Assembly: GCF_004342485.1 (NCBI RefSeq)
Contig: NZ_SMBU01000001.1
Location: forward strand, 124,001 to 188,000
Source: Roseateles saccharophilus
GTDB lineage: Bacteria; Pseudomonadota; Gammaproteobacteria; Burkholderiales; Burkholderiaceae_C
Length of the DNA: 64,000 nucleotides
Direction of reading: 5' to 3'
Of the stretch, positions 43,809 to 55,095 are shown in pieces. Numbering within the stretch: position 1 is the first letter of the stretch; every line of letters begins with the position of its first letter. The translations under genes were made by a program, and so were the position numbers. The notes beneath the pieces are model-generated. The model did not search any database and was not told where the DNA came from. It worked only from the letters and a program-made list of their open reading frames with translations.

Positions 43809-45170
43809 ATGGGGCGGATGAAGTTAAATCCGCTCAGCTTGCCGGATCCGTTGTTGGCGACGTCAGACCACTGCCCGGCAGCCATGAAGTTGGCATGGTG
43901 CCGACATGCTGGCTACGACTTCAAGTCTGTTGAGAACGGAAGGTTCATCCGAATGGTCGACGACTCTGGGAATGCAGTGCAGCAGCCAGCGCCAGAATGG
44001 GCGTACTGGCATGCCTGCGAACGCTGCACAGGCAGCCGGCACCTCTTCAACGCCTGCAGTCGTTCGTTGTCAACCAGTTGCCACTACTGCCGCGAACCCG
44101 TGGAGATCGCAGCCCCTCTCGGAGCGATGGCCTCGGTTGCCGCTGCAAGGCTCGAGGCGTTGATCGATCAAGACGAGACGAGTTCAAGCGGACTACCACT
44201 CAAGATGGTCGGAGATGTGATCCGTGACAACTTGAAGGACGCGAATCCAACCCTCTGTGATGACTTGATCCAGATTGTTGGCACAGCGCAGTCCAGGTCA
44301 GACTTGCGCCCAACTCAGAGCTATCGCTGGAACTACAGACGGGTGGGGCAGGAAGAACAGGACAAGGTCTGGGAAGGCTTCCGAACAAGCCTTCGCGGCA
44401 GGAGTCGGTTCTTCAATGCGGACGCAAAAATCTTCCTTGACGGCCTCTTCAGCATTTTGCCGAGCCTGTCGCCGAACGGGTTCTTTTATGCGAACGTGCA
44501 GGTCGATCTTGATGCGGGCCGGACGCTGTTCCGGGCGCGCCGTGCCAACACACAGGCCGACATTGACCGAATCAAGTCAAGTCCGGCCAGGGAACTCCAC
44601 GCCCCACCGCCGGAGATAACTCCATCAGATCGCATGAATGTGGAGAGGGCCCCCGCCTTCTATGCCGCTTTTGACAACAAGACGGCGATCGCTGAAGTCC
44701 GCCCCTCTCGTGGCAGCAGGGTTGTGGTGGGCGGTTTCACCACAACGCGAAAGCTAAAGATCTTCGACTTCACATCCTTAGCCAAGAACAGTGCTCCCTA
44801 CTTCAGTATCTGGAGCGAAGACTTCGTTGACCGCAGCCGCATCGGCGCCAAGCGGATCGATCTGACGGCGCAGTTGGTACAGCACCCGCAGGCCACATGC
44901 CTCGTCCGAGCTCGGGGAGACTCCATGCGCGACGCTGGCATCTTTGACGGCGACGTGCTCGTGGTCGACAAGGCCGTCACCGCCAAGAACGGCCACGTGG
45001 TTGTTGCCGTCATCGACGGCGAGTTCGTCTGCAAGCAGCTGCAGCTGCGTGCGGGCCGCATGAAGCTCAAGGCGGCCAACCCCAGCTATCCGGACATCGT
45101 GCCCAAGGATGGCCAGGTGGTTGAAGTCTGGGGCGTTGTCACGGCGTCGATCAAGACGATGCCAGTGTGA
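43809..45170 (+). CDS. Chimeric protein: RES-type N-terminal part fused to UmuD/S24 peptidase domain
   Basis: The 453-residue frame has three parts. Residues ~60-100 hold two CxxC pairs (C70/C73, C91/C94), like the zinc part of RES N-terminal domains. Residues ~235-325 look like the first half of a RES toxin domain ([44 protein letters not shown]). Residues ~345-453 are a UmuD-type S24 peptidase with Ser372 in GDSM and Lys409 in DGEFVCK, the same 37-residue spacing as E. coli UmuD Ser60/Lys97. The UmuD N-terminal arm with the cleavage site is missing. umuC follows 4 bases after the stop. ATG 43809 or 43818 may be the start. Confidence 0.78.
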   Translation: MGRMKLNPLSLPDPLLATSDHCPAAMKLAWCRHAGYDFKSVENGRFIRMVDDSGNAVQQPAPEWAYWHACERCTGSRHLFNACSRSLSTSCHYCREPVEIAAPLGAMASVAAARLEALIDQDETSSSGLPLKMVGDVIRDNLKDANPTLCDDLIQIVGTAQSRSDLRPTQSYRWNYRRVGQEEQDKVWEGFRTSLRGRSRFFNADAKIFLDGLFSILPSLSPNGFFYANVQVDLDAGRTLFRARRANTQADIDRIKSSPARELHAPPPEITPSDRMNVERAPAFYAAFDNKTAIAEVRPSRGSRVVVGGFTTTRKLKIFDFTSLAKNSAPYFSIWSEDFVDRSRIGAKRIDLTAQLVQHPQATCLVRARGDSMRDAGIFDGDVLVVDKAVTAKNGHVVVAVIDGEFVCKQLQLRAGRMKLKAANPSYPDIVPKDGQVVEVWGVVTASIKTMPV

Positions 45171-45174
45171 TGCC

Positions 45175-45252
45175 ATGCTGGCGCTGCTCGACATCAACAA
45201 TGCCTACGTGAGCATGGAGCGGGTCTTCCGCCCATCCCTGAACGGTCTGCCA
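45175..45252 (+). pseudogene. umuC: umuC 5' fragment, interrupted by transposon
   Basis: The first 26 codons of a Y-family DNA polymerase V subunit: [18 protein letters not shown] then RPSLNGLP. It is split from the rest (from 53487) by the mercury transposon. Reading continues into the transposon inverted repeat and stops at 45277-45279. The first catalytic Asp of UmuC (Asp6 in LLDINN) is in this fragment, so the downstream part alone cannot be an active polymerase. Confidence 0.93.
45248..45252 (+). repeat. Target site duplication, left copy (TGCCA)
   Basis: TGCCA directly precedes the left inverted repeat and is repeated at 53482-53486 directly after the right one: the 5 bp duplication expected for a Tn3-family insertion. 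Confidence 0.95.
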
Positions 45253-45290
45253 GGGGTCGTCTCAGAAAACGGAAAATAAAGCACGCTAAG
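45253..45290 (+). repeat. Transposon left terminal inverted repeat
   Basis: This 38 bp repeat, GGGGTCGTCTC to CACGCTAAG, overlaps the last codons of merR. It differs from the right repeat by a single base (GTC versus GCC near the outer end). It is the TnpA binding and cutting site. Confidence 0.95.
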
Positions 45291-45720
45291 GCATAGCCGA
45301 ACCTGCCAAGCTTGCTCCACCCTGTAGTGACGCGATCAGCGGGCAGGAAACGTTCCCCCTTCGCGCATGGCAGGCGCACACCAACTCAGACAGCACGGCC
45401 TCCATGCGCGCCAGGTCAGCCATTTTCTCGCGCACGTCCTTGAGCTTGTGCTCGGCCAGACTGCTGGCTTCCTCGCAATGGGTGCCATCCTCCAGCCGCA
45501 GCAGCTCGGCGATCTCATCCAGGCTGAAGCCCAGCCGCTGGGCTGATTTCACGAAGCGCACCCGCGTTACATCCGCCTCGCCATAGCGGCGGATGCTGCC
45601 ATAGGGCTTGTCAGGCTCCAGCAACAAGCCCTTGCGCTGATAGAAACGGATGGTCTCCACATTGACCCCGGCCGCCTTGGCGAAAACGCCAATGGTCAGG
45701 TTCTCCAAATTGTTTTCCAT
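45286..45720 (-). CDS. merR: Mercury-responsive regulator MerR
   Basis: This 144-residue MerR has the winged helix ([20 protein letters not shown]), a long dimer helix and the three mercury-binding cysteines at HCEEASS, VCACHAR and VSCPLI. It represses merTPADE without Hg(II) and activates by untwisting the 19-base spacer promoter when Hg is bound. It starts ATG 45718-45720, divergent from merT, and its own promoter overlaps the operator. Confidence 0.97.
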
Positions 45721-45725
45721 ATCGC

Positions 45726-45756
45726 TTGACTCCGTACATGAGTACGGAAGTAAGGT
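45726..45756 (+). promoter_or_regulatory. merT promoter with MerR operator
   Basis: -35 TTGACT (45726-45731) and -10 TAAGGT (45751-45756) are spaced by 19 bases, the overlong spacer typical of MerR-controlled promoters. The dyad CCGTAC-ATGA-GTACGG (45732-45747) lies in the spacer and is the MerR binding site. Confidence 0.95.
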
Positions 45757-45791
45757 TACGCTATCCAATTTCAATTCGAAAGGACAAGCGC

Positions 45792-46142
45792 ATGTCTGAA
45801 CCAAAAACCGGGCGCCGCGCGCTCTTCACTGGAGGGCTTGCCGCCATCCTCGCCTCGGCTTGCTGCCTCGGGCCGTTGGTTCTGATCGCCTTGGGGTTCA
45901 GCGGCGCTTGGATCGGCAACTTGGCGGTGTTGGAACCCTATCGCCCCATCTTTATCGGCGTGGCGCTGGTGGCGTTGTTCTTCGCCTGGCGGCGCATCTA
46001 CCGGCAGGCAGCGGCCTGCAAACCGGGTGAGGTCTGCGCGATTCCCCAAGTGCGAGCTACTTACAAGCTCATTTTCTGGATCGTGGCCGCGCTGGTTCTG
46101 GTCGCGCTCGGATTTCCCTACGTCATGCCATTTTTCTACTGA
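45792..46142 (+). CDS. merT: Mercuric ion transport protein MerT
   Basis: This 116-residue inner-membrane protein has three hydrophobic helices. The first contains the vicinal cysteines ASACCLG that accept Hg(II) from MerP; a second cysteine pair is in the loop [11 protein letters not shown]. It passes mercury into the cytoplasm for reduction. It is the first structural gene behind the mer promoter. ATG 45792 is chosen by homology with known MerT starts. Confidence 0.96.
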
Positions 46143-46154
46143 TCGGAGTTCACC

Positions 46155-46430
46155 ATGAAGAAACTGTTTGCCTCCCTCGCCCTCGCCGCCGTTGTTGCCC
46201 CCGTCTGGGCCGCCACCCAGACCGTCACGCTGTCCGTACCGGGCATGACCTGCTCCGCCTGCCCGATCACTGTCAAGAAGGCGATTTCCAAGGTCGAAGG
46301 CGTCAGCAAAGTTGACGTGACTTTCGAGACACGCCAAGCGGTCGTCACCTTCGACGATGCCAAGACCAGCGTGCAGAAGCTGACCAAGGCAACCGCAGAC
46401 GCGGGCTATCCGTCCAGCGTCAAGCAGTGA
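46155..46430 (+). CDS. merP: Periplasmic mercury-binding protein MerP
   Basis: This 91-residue protein has a signal peptide (cleavage near VWA) and an HMA fold with the binding motif GMTCSAC. It scavenges Hg(II) in the periplasm and hands it to MerT. The ribosome site is 12 bases after merT. The product is complete. Confidence 0.97.
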   Translation: MKKLFASLALAAVVAPVWAATQTVTLSVPGMTCSACPITVKKAISKVEGVSKVDVTFETRQAVVTFDDAKTSVQKLTKATADAGYPSSVKQ

Positions 46431-46489
46431 GTCACTGAAAACGGCACCGCAGCACAACGGACGTCATTGTCTGGCGCCACAAACGATAA

Positions 46490-48187
<1,698 letters not shown>

Positions 48188-48204
48188 GAAAAAGGAGGTG
48201 TTCA

Positions 48205-48570
48205 ATGAACGCCTACACGGTGTCCCGGCTGGCTCTTGATGCCGGGGTGAGCGTGCATATCGTGCGCGACTACCTGCTGCGCGGATTGCTGCGCCCGGTG
48301 GCGTGCACACCAGGCGGCTACGGCTTGTTCGATGACGCCGCCTTGCAACGGCTGTGCTTCGTGCGGGCGGCCTTCGAGGCGGGCATCGGCCTCGACGCGC
48401 TGGCGCGGCTGTGCCGGGCGCTGGATGCGGCGGACGGCGACGAAGCGGCCGCGCAGCTTGCCCTGCTGCGTCAGTTCGTCGAGCGTCGGCGCGAAGCGTT
48501 GGCCGATCTGGAAGTGCAGTTGGCCACCCTGCCGACCGAGCCGGCACAGCACGCGGAGAGTCTGCCATGA
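48205..48570 (+). CDS. merD: Mercury operon co-regulator MerD
   Basis: This 121-residue MerR-family protein ([20 protein letters not shown]) down-regulates the operon by displacing MerR from the operator after mercury exposure. It lacks the MerR mercury cysteine set. GGAGG precedes ATG 48205. Its stop overlaps merE by four bases. Confidence 0.95.
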   Translation: MNAYTVSRLALDAGVSVHIVRDYLLRGLLRPVACTPGGYGLFDDAALQRLCFVRAAFEAGIGLDALARLCRALDAADGDEAAAQLALLRQFVERRREALADLEVQLATLPTEPAQHAESLP

Positions 48571-48803
48571 ACAACCCCGAGCGCTTGCCGTCCGAGACGC
48601 ACAAACCGATCACCGGCTACCTGTGGGGCGGACTGGCTGTGCTGACTTGCCCCTGCCACCTGCCCATCCTCGCTGTCGTGCTGGCCGGCACAACCGCCGG
48701 TGCTTTCCTCGGCGAGCATTGGGTCATCGCGGCGCTCGGTTTGACCGGCCTGTTCCTTCTGTCCCTGTCGCGGGCGTTGCGGGCATTCAGGGAAAGAGAA
48801 TGA
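48567..48803 (+). CDS. merE: Mercury transport protein MerE
   Basis: This 78-residue membrane protein has two helices and the cysteine motif [10 protein letters not shown] in the first. It takes part in uptake of inorganic and methyl mercury. It overlaps merD at its start and urf2 at its end (ATGA), so all are coupled. Confidence 0.95.
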   Translation: MNNPERLPSETHKPITGYLWGGLAVLTCPCHLPILAVVLAGTTAGAFLGEHWVIAALGLTGLFLLSLSRALRAFRERE

Positions 48804-49789
48804 GCGCTTTCCGGCCGGATGGATGGACGACGCCGGAACTGGCCCAAGCGGTCGAGCGCGGGCAGCTTGAACTGCACTACCAGCCCGTCGTCGATCTGCG
48901 CAGTGGTGGGATTGTCGGCGCGGAAGCCCTGTTGCGCTGGCGTCATCCGACGCTTGGACTATTGCCACCGGGCCAGTTCCTGCCCGTGGTCGAATCGTCC
49001 GGCCTGATGCCTGAAATCGGCGCTTGGGTGCTGGGCGAAGCCTGCCGCCAGATGCGTGACTGGCGAATGCTGGCATGGCGACCGTTCCGGCTGGCCGTCA
49101 ATGTTTCGGCGAGCCAAGTGGGACCGGACTTCGACGGGTGGGTAAAGGGCGTGCTGGCTGATGCCGAGTTGCCCGCCGAGTATCTCGAAATCGAGCTGAC
49201 CGAATCGGTCGCGTTTGGTGATCCGGCGATCTTCCCCGCCCTGGACGCCTTGCGGCAGATCGGTGTGCGCTTCGCCGCCGATGACTTCGGGACGGGGTAT
49301 TCCTGTCTGCAACATCTGAAGTGCTGCCCAATCAGCACGCTCAAGATCGACCAATCGTTTGTCGCCGGGCTCGCCAACGACCGCCGCGACCAAACCATCG
49401 TGCACACCGTGATTCAGCTTGCGCACGGGCTGGGCATGGATGTGGTGGCTGAAGGCGTGGAAACATCGGCGAGTCTTGATCTATTGCGACAAGCGGACTG
49501 CGACACAGGACAAGGCTTCCTGTTCGCGAAGCCAATGCCGGCGGCGGCATTCGCCGTCTTCGTCAGTCAATGGAGGGGTGCCACCATGAATGCAAGTGAC
49601 TCGACCACCACCAGTTGCTGCGTGTGCTGCAAGGAAATCCCGCTCGATGCCGCCTTCACCCCGGAAGGCGCGGAATACGTCGAGCACTTCTGCGGGTTGG
49701 AGTGTTATCAACGCTTCGAAGCGCGTGCCAAGACAGGGAACGAAACCGATGCCGATCCGAACGCCTGCGACTCGCTACCGTCAGATTGA
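48800..49789 (+). CDS. Urf2: EAL-domain protein with C-terminal DUF3330-type zinc motif
   Basis: This 329-residue protein starts with an EAL domain ([20 protein letters not shown], then [27 protein letters not shown]-type LKIDQSFV and EGVET), with catalytic residues apparently present. It continues into a C-terminal ~65 residues beginning [19 protein letters not shown] with paired cysteines and [10 protein letters not shown], the DUF3330-like part. EAL domains cut cyclic-di-GMP. In this transposon group the gene is constant but its benefit is unknown. An internal ATG at 49586 could also give the zinc part alone. Confidence 0.88.
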   Translation: MSAFRPDGWTTPELAQAVERGQLELHYQPVVDLRSGGIVGAEALLRWRHPTLGLLPPGQFLPVVESSGLMPEIGAWVLGEACRQMRDWRMLAWRPFRLAVNVSASQVGPDFDGWVKGVLADAELPAEYLEIELTESVAFGDPAIFPALDALRQIGVRFAADDFGTGYSCLQHLKCCPISTLKIDQSFVAGLANDRRDQTIVHTVIQLAHGLGMDVVAEGVETSASLDLLRQADCDTGQGFLFAKPMPAAAFAVFVSQWRGATMNASDSTTTSCCVCCKEIPLDAAFTPEGAEYVEHFCGLECYQRFEARAKTGNETDADPNACDSLPSD

Positions 49790-49919
49790 GGCATACCCTA
49801 ACTTGGCGTCAGACCATCCGGCGCTAAATCGTCAGAATAGAGTTGCCTTCCGAATTGATTGACATACGCCGTCAAGGGTCATAGATTTCTTCCTGACACA
49901 TTTCCCTCAGGAGGATACC
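49790..49919 (+). other. Probable res (resolution) site
   Basis: The 130 bases between urf2 and tnpR contain several short inverted segments (GTCAGA, TCTGAC-like, TTGACA, GTCAAGGGTCAT, CCTGACAC) in the place where Tn21-type res sites lie. TnpR should bind here to resolve cointegrates and to control its own promoter. Subsite limits are not assigned. Confidence 0.6.
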
Positions 49920-50480
49920 TTGCACGGTCAGCGCATCGGTTACGTCCGCGTCAGCAGCTTCGACCAGAACCCAGAACGGCAGCTCGAACAGATCCAGGTG
50001 GATAAAGTGTTCACCGACAAGGCGTCGGGCAAGGACACACGGCGGCCCGAACTGGAACGGCTGCTCGCCTTCGTGCGCGAAGGCGACACGGTCGTGGTGC
50101 ACAGCATGGATCGTCTGGCGCGCAACCTCGACGACCTGCGCCGCCTGGTGCAGGGCCTCACCCAGCGCGGCGTACGCATCGAGTTCCTTAAGGAGCATTT
50201 GACCTTCACCGGCGAGGACTCGCCGATGGCGAACCTGATGCTGTCGGTAATGGGCGCGTTCGCCGAGTTCGAACGCGCCTTGATCCGCGAGCGGCAGCGC
50301 GAGGGCATCGCGCTCGCCAAGCAGCGCGGGGCCTACCGTGGCAGGAAGAAATCCCTGTCGTCTGAGCGTATTGCCGAACTGCGCCAACGTGTCGAGGCTG
50401 GCGAGCAAAAGACCAAGCTGGCTCGTGAATTCGGAATCAGTCGCGAAACCCTGTATCAATACTTGAGAACGGATCAGTAA
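49920..50480 (+). CDS. tnpR: Serine resolvase TnpR
   Basis: This 186-residue protein has the serine-recombinase start [20 protein letters not shown] with the catalytic Ser, the [11 protein letters not shown] region, the E-helix [21 protein letters not shown] and a C-terminal helix-turn-helix ending [17 protein letters not shown]. It starts with TTG 49920 behind AGGAGG, the normal start for this family. It resolves the cointegrate at res. Confidence 0.95.
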   Translation: MHGQRIGYVRVSSFDQNPERQLEQIQVDKVFTDKASGKDTRRPELERLLAFVREGDTVVVHSMDRLARNLDDLRRLVQGLTQRGVRIEFLKEHLTFTGEDSPMANLMLSVMGAFAEFERALIRERQREGIALAKQRGAYRGRKKSLSSERIAELRQRVEAGEQKTKLAREFGISRETLYQYLRTDQ

Positions 50481-50482
50481 AT

Positions 50483-53448
50483 ATGCCACGTCGTTCAATC
50501 CTGTCCGCCGCCGAGCGCGAAAGCCTGCTGGCGTTGCCGGACACCAAGGATGAGTTGATCCGTCACTACACGGACGCGAAACCGACCTCTCCATCATCCG
50601 GCAGCGGCGCGGCCCGGCCAACCGGCTGGGCTTCGCCGTGCAGCTCTGTTACCTGCGCTTTCCTGGTGTCATCCTGGGCGTCGATGAGCCGCCGTTTCCG
50701 CCCTTGTTGAAACTGGTCGCCGACCAGCTCAAGGTCAGCGTCGAAAGCTGGGACGAATACGGGCAGCGGGAGCAGACCCGGCGCGAGCACCTGGTCGAAC
50801 TGCAAACGGTGTTCGGCTTCCAGCCCTTTACCATGGGCCACTACCGGCAGGCCGTCCAGTTGCTGACCGAGATGGCCTTGCAGACCGACAAGGGCATCGT
50901 GCTGGCCAGCACCTTGATCGAGCACCTGCGGCAGCAGTCGGTCATTCTGCCTGCCCTCAACGCCGTCGAGCGGGCGAGCGCCGAAGCAATCACCCGCGCC
51001 AACCGGCGCATCTACGATGCCTTGGCCGAACCGCTGTCGGACGCGCATCGCCGCCGCCTCGACGATCTGCTCAAGCGTCGGGACAACGGCAAAACGACCT
51101 GGCTGGCCTGGCTGCGCCAATCGCCCGTCAAACCGAATTCGCGGCACATGCTGGAACACATCGAACGCCTCAAAGCGTGGCAGGCGCTCGACCTGCCTTC
51201 TGGCATCGAGCGGTCGGTGCACCAGAACCGCCTGCTCAAGATCGCCCGTGAGGGTGGCCAGATGACGCCCGCCGACCTGGCCAAGTTCGAGGCGCAGCGA
51301 CGCTATGCCACCCTGGTGGCGCTTGCCATCGAGGGCATGGCCACCGTCACCGACGAAATCATCGACCTGCACGACCGCATCCTGGGCAAGCTGTTCAACG
51401 CCGCCAAGAACAAGCATCAGCAGCAATTCCAGGCGTCCGGCAAGGCGATCAACGCCAAGGTGCGGCTGTTCGGCCGCATCGGCCAGGCGCTGATCGAGGC
51501 CAAGCAGGCGGGCCGCGATCCGTTCGCCGCCATCGAGGCCGTCATGTCCTGGGATGCCTTCGCCGAGAGCGTCACCGAAGCGCAGAAGCTTGCGCAGCCC
51601 GAGGACTTCGATTTCCTGCACCGCATCGGCGAAAGCTACGCCACGCTGCGCCGCTACGCGCCGGAATTCCTTGCCGTGCTCAAGCTGCGGGCCGCTCCCG
51701 CCGCGAAGGACGTGCTCGACGCCATCGAGGTGCTGCGCGGCATGAACAGCGACAACGCCCGCAAGGTGCCCGCCGACGCGCCGACCGAGTTCATCAAGCC
51801 GCGCTGGCAGAAGCTGGTCATGACCGACACCGGCATCGACCGGCGCTACTACGAACTGTGCGCGCTGTCGGAGATGAAGAACGCGTTGCGTTCCGGCGAC
51901 ATCTGGGTGCAGGGGTCGCGCCAGTTCAAGGACTTCGAGGACTACCTGGTGCCGCCCGCGAAATTCGCCAGCCTCAAGCAGGCCAGCGAATTGCCGCTGG
52001 CCGTGGCCACCGACTGCAACCGGTACCTGAACGACCGGCTGACGCTGCTGGAAACACAGCTTGCCACCGTCAACCGTATGGCGACGGCCAACGAGCTGCC
52101 GGACGCCATCATCACCGAGTCAGGCTTGAAGATCACGCCGCTCGACGCGGCGGTACCCGACACCGCCCAAGCGCTGATCGACCAGACGGCAATGATCCTG
52201 CCGCACGTCAAGATCACCGAACTGCTGCTGGAGGTGGACGAATGGACGGGCTTCACTCGGCATTTCGCGCATCTGAAATCGGGCGACCCGGCCAAAGACA
52301 AGAACCTGTTGCTGACCACGATCCTCGCCGACGCGATCAACCTGGGCCTGACCAAGATGGCGGAGTCTTGCCCCGGCACGACCTACGCCAAGCTGGCTTG
52401 GCTGCAAGCCTGGCACATCCGCGACGAAACCTACGGGGCGGCGCTGGCCGATCTGGTCAACGCACAGTTCCGCCATCCCTTCGCCGAGCACTGGGGCGAC
52501 GGCACCACCTCATCGTCGGACGGCCAGAACTTCCGCACCGGCAGCAAGGCCGAGAGCACCGGCCACATCAACCCGAAATACGGGAGCAGCCCAGGGCGGA
52601 CGTTCTACACCCACATTTCTGACCAGTACGCGCCATTTCACACCAAGGTCGTGAACGTCGGCGTGCGCGATTCGACCTACGTGCTCGACGGCCTGCTGTA
52701 CCACGAGTCCGACTTGCGGATCGAGGAGCATTACACCGACACGGCGGGCTTCACCGATCACGTCTTCGCCCTGATGCACCTCCTGGGCTTCCGCTTCGCG
52801 CCGCGCATCCGCGACCTGGGCGACACCAAGCTCTACATCCCGAAGGGCGACGCCGCCTATGACGCGCTGAAACCCATGATCGGCGGCACGCTCAACATCA
52901 AGCACGTCCGCGCCCATTGGGACGAAATCCTGCGGCTGGCCACCTCGATCAAGCAGGGCACGGTGACGGCCTCCCTGATGCTCCGAAAGCTCGGCAGCTA
53001 CCCACGCCAGAACGGCCTGGCCGTGGCGCTCCGCGAGCTGGGCCGCATCGAGCGCACGCTGTTCATCCTGGACTGGCTGCAAAGCGTGGAACTGCGCCGC
53101 CGCGTGCATGCCGGCCTGAACAAGGGCGAGGCGCGCAATGCGCTGGCCAGGGCAGTGTTTTTCAACCGCCTGGGTGAAATCCGCGACCGCAGTTTCGAGC
53201 AGCAGCGCTACCGGGCTAGCGGCCTCAATCTGGTAACGGCTGCCGTCGTGTTGTGGAACACGGTCTATCTGGAACGGGCTGCGCACGCGCTGCGTGGCAA
53301 CGGCCATGCCGTTGATGACGCGCTGTTGCAGTACCTGTCGCCGCTCGGTTGGGAGCACATCAACCTCACCGGCGATTACCTCTGGCGCAGCAGCGCCAAG
53401 ATCGGCGCGGGCAAGTTCAGGCCGCTACGACCGCTGCAACCGGCTTAG
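50483..53448 (+). pseudogene. tnpA: Tn3-family transposase TnpA with an early -1 frameshift
   Basis: The expected 988-residue transposase starts [19 protein letters not shown] at 50483. After LIRHYT the frame is lost near 50571-50578: the normal next residues (about [11 protein letters not shown]) appear in the -1 frame, consistent with one missing base. From 50638 on the remaining 936 residues are intact, including the DDE catalytic core and the C-terminus [14 protein letters not shown]. Without correction only 75 residues are made from the ATG; restart from the GTG at 50638 would lack the first ~50 residues. Either the gene is inactive or there is a sequence error. Confidence 0.85.
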
Positions 53449-53481
53449 CGTGCTTTATTTTCCGTTTTCTGAGGCGACCCC
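53444..53481 (-). repeat. Transposon right terminal inverted repeat
   Basis: The 38 bp right repeat reads CTTAGCGTGC to GGCGACCCC on the plus strand, the inverse of the left end with one mismatch. It overlaps the tnpA stop region. Confidence 0.95.
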
Positions 53482-53486
53482 TGCCA
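53482..53486 (+). repeat. Target site duplication, right copy (TGCCA)
   Basis: TGCCA follows the right inverted repeat and matches 45248-45252 exactly. Confidence 0.95.
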
Positions 53487-54716
53487 GTCGTTGTACTGTC
53501 CAACAACGACGGCTGTGCGGTGGCCAGGAGCGACGAGGCTCGAGCCCTTGGCGTCAAGATGGGTCAACCGTTTTTCCAGTTCCGGCACTTGGAAGAAGAC
53601 GCCGGCCTGGTGGCGCTGTCAGCCAACTTCGGGCTCTACGGCGACATGAGCGACCGCTTCATGAGCTTGGCTGCCGGCCTGGGCCCCGATCAGGAGATCT
53701 ACAGCATCGACGAGACCTTCATCTCGCTGGACGGGGTGCGCGGCGACTTGGTGGCCCGGTCTCGAGCGTTGCGCGCACGCGTGCTGCAGTGGTTGGGTCT
53801 CCCCTGCAGCGTCGGCATCGGTCCGACCAAGACGCTGGCGAAGTTCGCGAACCACGTGGCCAAATCGGCTGAGCGCAAGCCGGGAAGCTACCCCGCCGAG
53901 TTCGCTCAGGTCTGCCACCTCGGCAAGCTCTCCCAAGCCGCCCTTGATGAGCTGCTGGCGGCAACGCCCGTCGGCGACATCTGGGGTGTCGGGCCTCGCA
54001 TCGAGGAGCAACTGCGCGCGTCCAGCGTGACGACGGCCAGTCAGTTGTCGAAGCTCGATGCCAACACAGTGCGCTTGAATTGGTCCGTGGTGCTCGAGCG
54101 CACGGTCCGCGAGCTGCAGGGCACGCCGTGTATCGAATTCAAAGATGCGCCGGAGCCGCGCCAGCAGATCGCGTCGACGCGGTCGTTCGGGCAGCCGGTG
54201 CGCGAGTTGGGGCCGCTGATCCAGGCGGTGAGCGAGTTCGCCACGCGTGCGGCAGAAAAGCTGCGTTCGCAGCAGAGCCACGCGGGCCGAGTGATGGTGT
54301 TTGTTCGCACCAGCCCCTTCAGGAAAAAGGACGCCCAGTACTCGCGCTCCGTGGTGATCCCGCTGCGCCGACCCTGTGCAGATACCGCCGCCATCGTCCG
54401 TGCAGCGATCGACGGGCTCCATGGCATCTACAAGCCAGGCTTCAACTTCGCCAAGGCAGGCGTCATGCTGATGGATCTGCAGCCTGCGGCGGAGGGACAG
54501 CTCGAGCTGGATCTCGAATCGGATGAGCCAGCTCGCGACCGCGACCGGCTGATGACTGCGGTCGACGTCGTCAATGACAAGTTCGGCAAGGGCACCCTAC
54601 GTATAGGCTCTGCCAAACCGCGGAGATCGCCGCAGGGGCTCTGGGAGACCAAACTCGAGCGGCGCACGCCGGCCTACACGACGGAATGGAATGCCATGCC
54701 GGTCGTCAGATGTTGA
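53487..54716 (+). pseudogene. umuC: umuC 3' fragment (409 codons), interrupted by transposon
   Basis: The frame resumes exactly after the second TGCCA: VVVLSNNDGCAVARSDEA, then SIDETFISLDG with the catalytic DE pair, GIGPTKTLAKFANHVAK, and the helix-hairpin-helix IWGVGPRIEEQL. A little-finger domain and a UmuC-specific C-terminal DUF4113-like end (RFGIG-type KFGKGTLRIG and KLERRTPAYTTEWN) follow. Joined with 45175-45252 it gives a normal 435-residue UmuC. Alone it lacks the first catalytic Asp. Translesion activity of this locus is therefore lost. Confidence 0.93.
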
Positions 54717-54724
54717 GAGAGGCC

Positions 54725-55093
54725 ATGGCAACGATCCAGGCGACGAAATTGCCACCGGTCAAGAGTGGGCAAGTTGCACCGGCCATCGACACCGTGTTCA
54801 TCGACCACCCGATCGTGCGGCGGGCCTTCGAGCTCGCCGGGAAGCATCCTGATTGGACAGGCCTTCAGGTGCTGGACGTCGCCATGAACGGCCACGTGGA
54901 GACCCCTCCGGACTTCGAGACCATGTCCAACGACAACGGCTACATTGACTGGTTGAGCCCCCCATCGCCGTTCGCTCACCTGCTCAAGGCGGCGTTTGCG
55001 CCCAACCTCACTGAAGAAGCGTTCGACGCCCGATCCGACGAGTGGCACGAGGTCATCGACGCCTTTGGCTCAAGGTACCGCCTTTGGAGATAG
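54725..55093 (+). CDS. Hypothetical protein linked to umuC and DUF72 gene
   Basis: This 122-residue soluble protein (ATG 54725; 54710 possible) reads KSGQVAPAIDTVFIDHPIV, then LQVLDVAMNGHVETPPDFE and ends EVIDAFGSRYRLWR. I recognise no family. It starts 9 bases after the umuC stop and ends 3 bases before the next gene, so umuC, this gene and the DUF72 gene form one operon. A role with the SOS polymerase operon is inferred from position only. Confidence 0.65.
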   Translation: MATIQATKLPPVKSGQVAPAIDTVFIDHPIVRRAFELAGKHPDWTGLQVLDVAMNGHVETPPDFETMSNDNGYIDWLSPPSPFAHLLKAAFAPNLTEEAFDARSDEWHEVIDAFGSRYRLWR

Positions 55094-55095
55094 CC

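Noticed and set aside
53349..53486. Upstream extension of the umuC 3' fragment into the transposon
   Set aside because: The frame runs through tnpA and the inverted repeat; the sequence before 53487 has no UmuC similarity.
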